The notes under the pieces were generated by a model. It saw only the letters and a list, made by a program, of their open reading frames with translations, was not told where the DNA came from and ran no database searches. Shown piece by piece: positions 1 to 9,643 of a stretch of 64,000 nt of DNA. The DNA is taken from the NCBI RefSeq assembly GCF_000227115.2, contig NC_016485.2:248001-312000 (forward strand), read 5' to 3'. Origin of the DNA: Naumovozyma dairenensis CBS 421 (lineage: Eukaryota; Ascomycota; Saccharomycetes; Saccharomycetales; Saccharomycetaceae). The number at the start of each line of letters is the position of its first letter. Position 1 is the stretch's first letter. A program made the translations under genes and the position numbers.

Positions 1-2045
1 GGGGTGGGGGTAGAAAATATTTTCCACCCTCTCATGTCTGGTTTTAAAAGAATGTAACCTCCGGAGAGGACGTAACCTGTATTCTCAGTTTCAGACCTTT
101 CACTATTTCATACAACCGAATTGGATTTAGCCAGAACAACGTCACTTTTAAGACACATAAATTTAAACCCGGCTTTATGTAACGCTACTACCATACATAA
201 GCACGTACTTACGTAAATATTCAAATTAACTTGAATTTTTTTTCTATGCACAGTCAATTGCTTACTCTTAATTCTCGAGCCAAACAGAGATAGTATAACT
301 TATAATGATCTCAATTTCAAATAAGGATTGCCACCTCTAAGTTAGAGATAGCATACCTAGATTTTTTTCTTGTGTGTCTTTTCTTCATCATTCCATTTCC
401 CCCCTACTCTTCTTTGTATGTCTTGGCAGTTGGATTTATTATTATTACGTCTCAGGTAGAGGGTACATACGTAAATGGTGATTTGTTTTCTTTATTATGC
501 CATACTATTCTTTTATACCGGTACTACTAAGGGAGGAACCTAACTTATATAGACATGCGGCCATACGTCACATGACACAATATGGTTATTAATAAAGCAG
601 TAAAATTGAGTTGATGATTTTCAAAACTTAATCCAGATGTTCCAAATTTTCAATTTATTTCACCTGAAGACGATTTGTAGTCACCCAAATTTTTAGCATA
701 TTGAATGTTAAGTTATTGTTTCGAAAACCACTCACAATTGAATGATACAAACTCAAGAAACATTAACCTCATGGGAGTAGAGTGATTATTTGAGCGGGCT
801 GATAACATTTAAGATAACGAGTTGAAAAGAAATAAGTAACTCAAATAAGGAGAAACAATTAAAAATCTCAAAACACAAGTAAAACAAATGAAACAAATAA
901 TTTACCCAGAAAATGATGCCAATCAAACAATATCCCATGTTTATTTTGTACATATACTATATTTAATGATGAAATAAGAAATCTTGTAGATTTCGAAAGA
1001 ACGGATTGTGTTCCACAAATTATCGAATTTTTAGCTCCTAAAATGTCACATTTATTTGGATTATGTTTATCCATCCTATCAGCTTACATTATCTCAGTGT
1101 CGATTCAAATTTATAAAAAATTTTTTAAACCTTCTTTCCCATTGAATATTAGTACCATGTCAATGACGAATTAAACAAGCACTGCTATCAGGTCATTTGT
1201 TGCAAACAAAAGTATTTCATTATATCGCAATTCGATTGATGCCTCTCGTAAATTTTCTCTTTCTAACCATTACGTCAAGAAGTCTGTGGCTCATAAGCCT
1301 AAAGCCCAGCCTAAATCACGTTTTCCTGCACCAATTGCTAAATAAATAGGTTAACGTGCTAATAACTTCCTTCTTCAATTCTCTCTGTCAAATCGTAATA
1401 GCGTGTTCGAGTCTAGTATTCTTGATTTTTACTGCGGAGTGATAGCCAACACCAGTTTTGGTAACATAATTTATGGTCTTCCATTATGTCCAGAATAAGC
1501 TGGTTCACCTGCTGAGTGCTTGTAAATACTTGCAACTAGCAATACTCCAGGGCCTTTGTCAGATCTAGTTCTGTTATCCTTCTTAGCTAAGTCAAAGCGC
1601 AGCATATTCTCCACTTTTTTTACTACGATATATCATAGCCGGTTGGTAATTGAATAATCACTTTCTATAGATGATAACCGTAATAATTTCTTGTTCAAAC
1701 GATAGTTTCGGTGTCCCATAATGACATTTGGAATGTTGTTCTCATCCTTACAGACGTTTTAGTTTTTTTCTACTGCGCCAGGCGGCTCTGGCTGCATTTC
1801 TTGTAATAGTAATAGTGATAACTTGTAATGTACTTATCTTCAAAATATTATTCATTGGAATAACTAATTAGAATGAAAACCATTGACAGCCAAGATAAGC
1901 ATAGTATTACGTTAGCCCAGTCTATTTATAACATAAACTCGATAGACCTAATTCTACCATCAACTGACCTATTGAATTTTACGTAAGGAAATAGAGAGCC
2001 TTCACGTACAACCAACCTACACACGCACATATTTACCAAAAAAAA
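1..2045. other. Long intergenic region upstream of VOA1
   Basis: No gene can be supported here. In S. cerevisiae the next gene beyond VOA1 is CLB1, and nothing in this stretch resembles a cyclin box to me. The longest ATG-started frame is 68 codons (minus strand, 868-1074) and resembles nothing I know. Two stretches have coding-like but broken frames: plus strand about 1158-1345, and minus strand about 1391-1758, where one frame is open for about 41 and then 53 codons around a single TGA at 1633-1635 and is then shifted. Open tracts of this size are expected by chance at this base composition, so they are not annotated as pseudogenes. The first 30 bases can fold as a short hairpin around a 12-bp palindrome (13-24). 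Confidence 0.5.
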
Positions 2046-2960
2046 ATGCAACTGAATCAAAGAATCTTTTTAGCTCTTTCCCTCATATTTTATAATCTAG
2101 CAAGACTAGCAAATGCTACTGCTTCAACTTTTACAACAGAACATGATTCAAAAAACTCTGTTTCCTTTATCTCATGGAATTCTGAATCGTCATCAGTAGA
2201 AGATGAATCCATCAATGAGCAAAATATTGAAGAATTCCTTAATGATAAGGTGTCCTTACAAAACCCAATAGTAATCTATCAATTCACGAACTTCCATTTA
2301 CTACAACAATTATTACAACCATCCTCATCATCCTACCCATTCTTAACCAACTTCTTCGAATCGGGAAACCTACAAGAAATGCAAACACCTTCATCATTTG
2401 AACCTTCCATGATCAGCGATGATATCTCCGAAAAAAACTTAACAAGATTCAATATCGACACGTTACCAAGCACCGCAGGTGATTTATTATTCAATAATGA
2501 AGAAATAGAATCAAGCTCTATCGTTTGGTTCCAATTCAATGACGATTCATACGATTTGAATACACTGGATGAATTCTTGGAATCTACGATTATCTTCTTG
2601 AATGAAAACACTTCTAACGATTGCAAATTTAACGTTTTCTTGAACAGTTTGGACTACGCTGATAATGATGAGGATTTGAAAATTAATGAATTGGCTCAAT
2701 TATATCATAAGAGAGTTTCTCAAGATATTGAGGCTTTAAAGCATGAAGAATTAAAAAAGAAGAAGAATAATAGTAAGGAAGACGGCAAAGATGATGATGA
2801 TAAATTGAGTAAGATTTGGACGGAAGGTTTAATCATGTGTTTAATCGTTTCTTTGTTATTACTTATCATATTGATCATGGCCATTTCTTGGGTTTCTGAT
2901 ATAGGAATCAGTTATGGGGCTTTGGAAACAACTACTAATCCACTAAAGAAGAATAATTAG
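2046..2960 (+). CDS. VOA1: V-ATPase V0-sector assembly factor Voa1
   Basis: ER membrane protein that, with Vma21 and other Vma factors, helps assemble the V0 sector of the vacuolar H+-ATPase. The 304-residue product has an N-terminal signal peptide (about 1-25), a lumenal acidic Ser-rich region, a Lys/Asp-rich stretch near 240-255 and one membrane helix near 262-284 that follows the Voa1-like motif IWTEGLIMCLIV. It ends GALETTTNPLKKNN, almost the S. cerevisiae Voa1 tail, and the last four residues KKNN fit a dilysine ER-retrieval signal. The S. cerevisiae protein is about 265 residues. The related Big1 is the alternative, but the C-terminus and the adjacent VMA21 both favour Voa1. The start ATG follows an A-rich leader. 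Confidence 0.93.
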   Translation: MQLNQRIFLALSLIFYNLARLANATASTFTTEHDSKNSVSFISWNSESSSVEDESINEQNIEEFLNDKVSLQNPIVIYQFTNFHLLQQLLQPSSSSYPFLTNFFESGNLQEMQTPSSFEPSMISDDISEKNLTRFNIDTLPSTAGDLLFNNEEIESSSIVWFQFNDDSYDLNTLDEFLESTIIFLNENTSNDCKFNVFLNSLDYADNDEDLKINELAQLYHKRVSQDIEALKHEELKKKKNNSKEDGKDDDDKLSKIWTEGLIMCLIVSLLLLIILIMAISWVSDIGISYGALETTTNPLKKNN

Positions 2961-3140
2961 AGTTACCACGCCAATTCTGTTTTTTGTATATTTACTCTAT
3001 ACCTTTTTTACATACCTTTTATAAATAGAAATACGAAACAATTATTAAATAGCGATACAACTGTATGTATGAGAATAAATAAAACGATAGTTCAATATAA
3101 GATGGATAAACCCAAGTACGTATTTTTGTATACAACACTC

Positions 3141-3371
3141 TCACTCTTGTTTCTTCTCATTAATTTCTTCAACTTCAATATCTTCAGTGAACGCAGCTAT
3201 GACAAATGCAATCAGCACAACATTTGCCATTGCAGCTGCCAAACCACCACTAATTAGAGTATTTGGTGTCAATTTTTGTACTGTAAAAAATGTAACCAAG
3301 GGTAAGGTGATCATTGCCACTGTGAAAAATATTAATTTCCTTACGACTGATTTGGGGATATCTACTGCCAT
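3141..3371 (-). CDS. VMA21: V-ATPase assembly integral membrane protein Vma21
   Basis: Small ER membrane chaperone needed to assemble the V0 sector of the vacuolar H+-ATPase and escort it from the ER. The protein is 76 residues, close to the 77 of S. cerevisiae. It has two hydrophobic helices (about 12-32 and 40-62) separated by a short hydrophilic loop, then an acidic tail ending KKQE, a dilysine ER-retrieval signal. It is convergent with VOA1, 180 bp apart, which is the same arrangement as YGR105W/YGR106C in S. cerevisiae. A 62-73 codon frame on the opposite strand is a shadow of this gene. Confidence 0.96.
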   Translation of the reverse strand: MAVDIPKSVVRKLIFFTVAMITLPLVTFFTVQKLTPNTLISGGLAAAMANVVLIAFVIAAFTEDIEVEEINEKKQE

Positions 3372-3696
3372 TTCTTGCTTTGTTTTTGTGTCTTATAATT
3401 CCTTCTGATAATGCCTCTTGGTTCCTCGATAATTAGTGCACCTCTTGGAATCCTCTTCTCTATTCAGCAGCTGCGTTGCTTTTAGTACTCTTTTAAAGTA
3501 TTATCAAATGTAGTTTTACATATGTGAAGAAAAACAGTAACAAGAGCAACATGGAAAACTTGTAAGAAACTTCAAAATATGAAGAGACAACTATTTTTTT
3601 ATCTCACTATTTTTGAGATGTTAACATCGTTCTACCTAGAGACATATAAAGGAAAGAGAATATATTATGTATTGAAGTTTACAAACCCGTTTACAA

Positions 3697-4503
3697 ATGG
3701 TTCAACAAATAAGTTTATTCGGCGTAATTGATGAGGAATCATATGATTTATTCATCTCAACTATAACAACATTATCAGGTACATCACCAATATTATTCTC
3801 AAGATTTTCTACGGTTTGGAAACCACTTTCACAGCAATATGATATAGATAACATCGATGCTAAAAACCAAATCACTGAACCAAATAGAATAACCGTTTCC
3901 AAGTCTATACCGTTTAATCAATTCCAATTTTCTTCTTCAAGCGATGCTGAATACGACTATAAAATATTGAAAAGTTTATCTGATGATACTATACCAATGG
4001 ATCCACAAGAGATTATTTCAATAATCTATAAAACAAATGCACAGGGATCCTCATCATCATCGTGTTCATGGTCATTGGCGATATCAGATATTCCAGCAGC
4101 GGGAGCTAATAAGAAAGTTTCCCTTCAAACCATCAATGAATCTGTATTATTATATTCCACGGGTGAAAAATCGTCATTAAGTGATACGATGAATGCATTA
4201 GGGTATAATCTAGATTACAACTATGTAACCATTGGAGTGAAATTTTATTTGAAGCATGAATTGATTATAGAAGTTCAAAAAATTTGGACAATCAATAACA
4301 ATAACGACACGGCGAATACCTTGCAAGTTACAAAAAATGGATATTTGATTAAAGCATATGTGGATGTTAATAGAAGCACTGATATTGATAGAATTAATTA
4401 TACAGAGACTTTACTTTTAAATTTACAAAGAGAATTACAAGGGTATGTCGATTTGGTTATTCCGGATCGTAAATCAATGGATTCTAGAATGTCCTATTTT
4501 TAA
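3697..4503 (+). CDS. SRB5: Mediator head subunit Srb5/Med18
   Basis: Subunit of the Mediator head module, which bridges activators and RNA polymerase II and supports preinitiation complex formation in the nucleus. The N-terminus (MVQQISLFGVIDEESYDLF) and the following segment on Ser/Thr, Phe-rich strands match Srb5/Med18. The C-terminal part has the GVKFYLKHELIIEVQKIW strand typical of the beta-barrel fold. Length is 268 residues, against about 307 in S. cerevisiae, so loops are shorter. It is divergent from VMA21 across 325 bp and convergent with NOP7, as in YGR104C. Confidence 0.93.
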   Translation: MVQQISLFGVIDEESYDLFISTITTLSGTSPILFSRFSTVWKPLSQQYDIDNIDAKNQITEPNRITVSKSIPFNQFQFSSSSDAEYDYKILKSLSDDTIPMDPQEIISIIYKTNAQGSSSSSCSWSLAISDIPAAGANKKVSLQTINESVLLYSTGEKSSLSDTMNALGYNLDYNYVTIGVKFYLKHELIIEVQKIWTINNNNDTANTLQVTKNGYLIKAYVDVNRSTDIDRINYTETLLLNLQRELQGYVDLVIPDRKSMDSRMSYF

Positions 4504-4676
4504 AACTCTAATAAATATGGTATAGTCTTATCAGTGATATTTTGTTTTTAGGTTTAGTATACAGTCAATATATATACCTATATATATATATTTATAGATA
4601 ACGAATTGATGATTAGACAGACACACAAACAACTGCTTTTCTTTTTTTATTAGTTTATTTACTCGAGTTCTGACAA

Positions 4677-6529
4677 TTATTTTTTGTTTAATTTTTGTAA
4701 TTTAGCTTTTGTCTTGTTGATTTGTTTCTTCTTCTTTTTCAAGTTTTCAATCTTATCTTCTTTTTGCTTATTAGAGTATTGCATCTTCTTGTATAATTTT
4801 CTTTGTTTATTACTCATCATAATCATCTTCAAATTCTTCTCTTCTTCTTCTTCACTAATCTTTCTCTTTTTGGATTTCTTCTTATCCTTAGATGCGTCAA
4901 GTATTTCTTCACCATTCTCTGTGGCTTCTGTATAAGTGATACCTTTGGCTTCCAATTCAAGTTCTTTTTGGGCCTTCAATTCATCATCATTGTCGTCTTC
5001 ATCGTCTTCATTAGCAATAATAGCGGCTGCTTCCTCATCTTCATCTTCGACTTCAGCTTCACTTTCGCTTGCACTTTCACTTTCACTTTCTTCTTCTTCT
5101 TCTTCAGTACCTTCTTCCTTAGCTTCTGGATCGTAACCCAAAGCGTCAGACCATGGACTTAAATGTGGTGGTAAAGTTTCACCAGGTAGATACAAATTAG
5201 CTGGAACCAATTCATTTTTATTAATGGAGTCAAAAATCCACTGTGGTTGAATATACGTCCTTCCAGCAATCTTATTTTTCAAAACTGGTCTATCCACGAT
5301 TTGATGTGTCACTTTAGAAAGATCGATATCATTTTTTTCGTTGTCTAATTGATCTAATGCGGCTTCACTAATGATATTCCCACCACATGAAAGTATTAAG
5401 AATTCAAGGATGTCAATTGGAACTTCTCTACCAATATAAAAGACAAAATTGGAAAACAATGTAGCCACTGGAGAATTAAATTCAGTTGGTTGTATTAAGA
5501 TATCACCTTTATTTTTATTGACATCTTCAAATTCGTCCAAGTTGACATTTTCTACGGTCTCATCCTTAGAATTATCAGCTTGTTCAATTTTATCTTTAAT
5601 TTCTTCTTCCACCTTAGCATCATCTGCCTTCATAGCTAATTTTAATGTCTTGGAATCTAATGTTTGAACTTTATCATTCTCAGAATTTTCCTTCGCAGCT
5701 GGAACACTAGTAATGGCATTCTTTTCCATTCGAGATTCTAAAATGTAAGAAGATAATCCACTTATTATCTTATCTTTATTGGAATCCAATTTTGGTGGAT
5801 AAACCAATCCACGATCAGTATACAATTTAAACAATACAAAATGTAACAGTGTAGAATAAAATTCCAAAAACGTCAACATAATTCTAAAATCAATATCACT
5901 TGGAATATTTTCCGGGAACTTATATGGAACCAACCATCTTACATCTTCACCCATAACATTAGCTTGGTAATAAACCCCCTTAATGGACACGAAAACTTTC
6001 CTAACTAATCTTTCCTTTGTTACAAAAGCTAACCATTGATTACAAATAGTTTGAGCATCTTTAGTAACTCTAGCTGAGATTTGATTAGTAGCAGGTAAAT
6101 TAGCAAACAAAAATAACATATTCAAAGCATCATCAATATCTCTGATAGCATCAGGGAAACTTGGATATCTTTCCTTAATAATATGATCCAATTTATAAAC
6201 ACTTCTATTTTCTTCTAATTTTTTAGCAGAACTAACTTCACCTCTACCAAGTGCTCTAGTCAATTTTTTAGCAAATGTCTTATGTTCTCTAAATTTAGCC
6301 AAGACAGGCTCATGCATTAAATATTGGATATCCTTAGTGTAGTAGAAAGTAGTAGGAGCAGTGGATCCCTTGTTGGCTTTCTTCTTGTTACGTGGTTCAC
6401 GAGGATAGATACCTTTGAAGATGCATAATCTTCTGAAATCAGCTAGGGAAACCTGTAATTTACGGACAGCTTGAGATCTCGTGATGAAATTACGGGCGTT
6501 ACCTCTTGTGTTCTTCTTTTAATTCTCAT
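4677..6529 (-). CDS. NOP7: Pescadillo homologue Nop7, frame broken by 1 nt near the start
   Basis: Nucleolar protein of the PeBoW-type complex (Nop7-Erb1-Ytm1), needed for 27S pre-rRNA processing and 60S ribosome assembly. The frame from 6317 down to 4677 encodes the Pescadillo N-terminal domain, a BRCT domain (about residues 350-445 of the full protein, with the W of QPQWIFDS) and a long acidic then Lys-rich coiled-coil tail. The same frame is open upstream to about 6520 and encodes the conserved Pescadillo N-terminus, but it has no ATG there. An ATG at 6527-6529 begins MRIK in another frame. The plus strand has a run of four T at 6517-6520 where five would restore the frame. Full length would be about 617 residues, against about 605 in S. 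cerevisiae. NOP7 is essential there, so a sequence error is the simplest explanation. Confidence 0.92.
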
Positions 6530-6658
6530 GATTGCTTTGGGGTAGTATTGTACTGAATTGCCTAATTGGAGTTCCTAATTCCAGAGTGAATAACCTGTAC
6601 CTAGTCCTTACTTACTCTCTTTGTATATACATACAATAGACTATTCTATAGTTTTCTT

Positions 6659-6668
6659 GCGATGAGAT
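6659..6668. promoter_or_regulatory. PAC element upstream of NOP7
   Basis: GCGATGAGAT matches the PAC motif of yeast ribosome-biogenesis promoters, which is bound by Dot6/Tod6 in S. cerevisiae. It lies about 130 bp upstream of the NOP7 ATG. An RRPE-like stretch AAATTTTTTC is nearby at 6706-6715, and this pairing is typical of the RiBi regulon. Confidence 0.65.
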
Positions 6669-7310
6669 GAGCTTCTCTTTGCAAAGAGCGAAATAATTTT
6701 CCATCAAATTTTTTCTCAAAAAACTGAAAAAATAAAAAAATACTTGGGAAAGCAAAATCGTTACGTACGGTCGGCACAAATTTTGAGGACAGTTGGCGCT
6801 ACCATACTGTATTGTTAGAGGCAATAATTAGAGTAGACAGCAAGGGTTGACATTATTTGGTGTCGATGCTATTATTACCCAAGTTTCTTCAAATGGGGAG
6901 AGCCCTTGTTTTGGTATGGCACTGCACTCTTACCCCACTCCACTATTTAAATCTGCCATAGAGAGTTATAGATATATATTGCTATTGTAATTTGTAATTA
7001 AACCTATATGCTATACTACTACTATATGGTCTAATTTTTCTAAAAAAACAAGTTGCTTCACGATCGAGTGGTTCAGATTCTCGTAAGAAACACAAGTATA
7101 GCTAATTATTACAGGTTGAAGTCAAGGATAACCTGTAGAATATAGTAAGTGGCATATATCATATGGGGAACACTCAAAAGTTCTTAATTTTGGCCACTTA
7201 GTTATCTTCGTTGCTCCACATAATGATATTTTTAATCTAGTCTTGTAATTGTAATTATTGCTTGTCTTTGTAATCGTTTTTTTTGCTTTTCTGGCCACAG
7301 AATTCGGGCC

Positions 7311-7337
7311 GGAAAGTTCGGCTACTTCGGAAAGTTC
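7311..7337. repeat. 9-bp direct repeat upstream of GTF1
   Basis: GGAAAGTTC occurs at 7311-7319 and 7329-7337. Each copy contains GAAnnTTC, the arrangement found in heat-shock-factor sites. It lies about 155-180 bp upstream of the GTF1 start. The repeat is seen directly; any Hsf1 role is a guess. Confidence 0.35.
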
Positions 7338-7491
7338 CGAGCACTGCAATTAGAACATATCTTGTTCAGCATGAATTTATACCGATCTCCATGATTGCTT
7401 GAAACCCTTAGAAATAGTTATCACAGAAGTAGTCGATATGTGAGTGCCTTGCTTGTATGATAAAATAAGACCAAGCTGCTTGTGCTCAATC

Positions 7492-8055
7492 ATGTCCTTA
7501 TCACATATCACATCTTTATTAAAAAGACGATGTTGTTGCCCCTGCTACTCCCAACTCGCAAGGTGCTATCACTCATCTGTTTCCAAACCCTGGATAGGTC
7601 CCGTATTGAAATCAAACCACGAACTGGATCAGTTTTTTAATACATATAATTGGTCTGTAAGCAAATATCTACAGGATACCTCTTCAATTACTAAGGATAA
7701 ACTACCTTCGAGGGAAGTAGTCTTGAAATTGTTAAAACTATCGGGATTGTCTTCTCTTCATGCTGATATTGAGGCCATACAATATACATTAGCTAGACAA
7801 TTACAATTGATCAGTAAATTACATAATGCCCCCGTTGATACAACGGAACTTGATCCGAATCATGCAAGGTTGTTTCCAAGAGAAAATAAACTATTGACAT
7901 ACGAAACTTTAATGAAGAAAATTGAATGTGAAAACTTGGAACCTGAAGAACAGCTTGATAGTTCAAACAAGTCATGGAAGGCTACCGATACAGCAACTAT
8001 TTCGAAAAATGGTTATTTCATATTCAGACATGGTCTTTTGAAAGATCGGAATTAA
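7492..8055 (+). CDS. GTF1: Mitochondrial glutamyl-tRNA(Gln) amidotransferase subunit F
   Basis: Fungus-specific third subunit of the mitochondrial GatFAB amidotransferase, which converts Glu-tRNA(Gln) to Gln-tRNA(Gln) for mitochondrial translation. The 187-residue product has an Arg/Ser/Cys-rich N-terminus that fits a targeting sequence. The middle and C-terminal parts contain motifs such as LLKLSGL and ELDPNHARLFPR that match yeast Gtf1 (about 183 residues in S. cerevisiae). The open frame extends upstream to 7444, but only through a GTG, so the first ATG at 7492 is taken as the start. Position between NOP7 and PCP1 is as in YGR102C. The family diverges fast, so synteny carries much of the weight. 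Confidence 0.86.
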   Translation: MSLSHITSLLKRRCCCPCYSQLARCYHSSVSKPWIGPVLKSNHELDQFFNTYNWSVSKYLQDTSSITKDKLPSREVVLKLLKLSGLSSLHADIEAIQYTLARQLQLISKLHNAPVDTTELDPNHARLFPRENKLLTYETLMKKIECENLEPEEQLDSSNKSWKATDTATISKNGYFIFRHGLLKDRN

Positions 8056-8170
8056 AACCTATACCTGCATATATAATTAATACGCACGTACATAAAGACT
8101 TTATTTATTTACATTTTTTCTTTTGAGATACATATTAATTCATTTATTCATTCATTTCATTGATTGTTCA

Positions 8171-9259
8171 TTAAAACCATGGGAATCCTCCCCCACCCCT
8201 ACTCCTTACAATCCGTCTCCTTCTTTCTTCTCTTTGTTTCTCTAGCTTCGTCTTTATATACCAACCATATGCGACCCCAATCAAAGATCCACCTAAATGA
8301 GCAGCATAATCAAAAGAGCCCCATTTTAAAACACAACCTGCACCATTCCAAACTACAGATGCTAGGAAAGCTACCCAAGCTCCCCCAGGAACAGGAAACA
8401 CAAACAATAGAATCTTTGAAGTAGGGAACAAATACGAGAAGCAACCTAAAACACCAAACAACGCTCCTGAAGCACCTAAACTGGGTCCCATTACTAATAA
8501 TCCCATCCTCGCAATACGTGGATACCATAACGAAAATAATGACCCCATGATCGCACTATTCATATACAATGAGAAGAACCCAGAAGCACCAAGGACAGTG
8601 GAAAGTGTGGTACCGAAGGACCATAATGCTAACATGTTCATACCAAGATGCCAAAATTCTTGATGAGAAAAGGCACTTCCTATGATGGACCAATTACTTT
8701 GGATATTACTCTTTTGTAAAAGCATATACTTTTGTAGGAAATGCCAGTTCCTTGGTATTTGCCATAGTGTGAACACAAAGAGATTCAAACCTAGCAGTGT
8801 ATATACTAGATGCTTTGGGTTTCTTTTGAAATGATTGAATGGTGGGAGTTGGAATAAGTAGGGCGTTGTGAAGTAGATACCGACCATAGATCCTAGGCCA
8901 ATTAGTGTGATGTTACGTATTCTATTGTCCTCATTATTATTGTATGAATTGTGGTCATTGTTTCTGTTGTATTGTTGAAATCGATTTAGACGGATATATC
9001 GATCACTTGTATCAGTGTCTGGGAAGAATCTTCTTCTCCATTCCCTGAGCAGATTGGTTCGCTGGGAATAAAATCTCGTACATCTTAAGATATTTTGTGA
9101 TCGTTTTGTGGTCGAAGGAATTAGCTTGGTTCTAGAAGTGAGGTTAAATAAAGGTATGGAACTTTTCAGAATTTGTCTTGATGAAATAGTCGAATTATTG
9201 ATAAAAAATTTTCTTCCTTGATTACGAAGCAGCAGCTTAGTTGAATAGAAGGGCAACAT
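8171..9259 (-). CDS. PCP1: Mitochondrial rhomboid protease Pcp1
   Basis: Intramembrane serine protease of the mitochondrial inner membrane. In yeast it processes Ccp1 and Mgm1 and so supports mitochondrial fusion and DNA maintenance. The 362-residue protein has a basic Ser/Thr-rich presequence, an Asn-rich spacer near 96-112 and then the rhomboid core. It shows the HQEFWHLGMNMLALW motif (about 199-213), the catalytic Ser264 in GASGALFG and the catalytic His321 in AAHLGG. S. cerevisiae Pcp1 is about 346 residues. The gene is convergent with GTF1 (115 bp) and tandem with MDR1. A GTG-started overlapping frame upstream is ignored. Confidence 0.95.
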   Translation of the reverse strand: MLPFYSTKLLLRNQGRKFFINNSTISSRQILKSSIPLFNLTSRTKLIPSTTKRSQNILRCTRFYSQRTNLLREWRRRFFPDTDTSDRYIRLNRFQQYNRNNDHNSYNNNEDNRIRNITLIGLGSMVGIYFTTPYLFQLPPFNHFKRNPKHLVYTLLGLNLFVFTLWQIPRNWHFLQKYMLLQKSNIQSNWSIIGSAFSHQEFWHLGMNMLALWSFGTTLSTVLGASGFFSLYMNSAIMGSLFSLWYPRIARMGLLVMGPSLGASGALFGVLGCFSYLFPTSKILLFVFPVPGGAWVAFLASVVWNGAGCVLKWGSFDYAAHLGGSLIGVAYGWYIKTKLEKQREERRRRIVRSRGGGGFPWF

Positions 9260-9643
9260 GCTTGATTACGATGTTTTAATACAATCGATATTGTCCTTAA
9301 GCGTATCAAGCAAGGTCCGAGGCCTTTATTCTTCAACTCTTGCAGTGTTTCTATAGAACTCACGATTGTAAATGCCTTTAAAAATTGTTGAAGTTTCTTA
9401 CATCCATACGGATACATTAACACATAGTCTAATATAGAAGAAGAGAAGAGTAAACTATTTTTTTAGAAAACTACTACTTAACAGTGTTATCCATAAATCA
9501 CCATTCAAGAAAGCACCAATATATTTGTATCTTTTGTTTAATTATTAAAATGCATCGATATATATGTATATTATTAGTTGATTTATAATGTATATGTAAG
9601 TGGTACGAAACAATATCAAAGACACCAAAAAAGCGATACCGAA
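9260..9643. other. PCP1 upstream / MDR1 downstream spacer
   Basis: 384 bp between tandem minus-strand genes. A minus-strand frame with an ATG at 9417 overlaps the start of PCP1 out of frame and would encode about 83 residues. It could act as an upstream ORF if transcription starts that far out, but it has no recognisable content. Nothing else is seen. Confidence 0.4.

Larger units (their letters stand above)
6530..7491. other. Divergent NOP7-GTF1 promoter region
   Basis: About 960 bp between two divergent genes. It contains a PAC element and an RRPE-like element on the NOP7 side, and a 9-bp direct repeat with GAA/TTC dyads on the GTF1 side, each listed separately. No tRNA, LTR or additional coding region is apparent. 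A TTCAGATTC stretch near 7072 recalls a tRNA B box but has no A box or cloverleaf. Confidence 0.5.

Noticed and set aside
1..30. Hairpin around GAAAATATTTTC at the window edge
   Set aside because: Short palindrome in AT-rich DNA beside a G-rich run; no associated gene or T-run to give it a role.
868..1074. 68-codon ATG-started ORF on the minus strand
   Set aside because: No recognisable motif, isolated in a 2-kb AT-rich gap; length is within what chance gives.
1400..1425. GTTCGAGTCT resembling a tRNA B box
   Set aside because: No matching A box or acceptor stem upstream; not a tRNA.
4684..5162. Plus-strand frames rich in Phe, Leu and Ser, 66-119 codons
   Set aside because: They are antisense shadows of the acidic and Lys-rich tail of NOP7.
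7060..7090. tRNA B-box-like sequence upstream of GTF1
   Set aside because: No A box, no cloverleaf and no T-run terminator.
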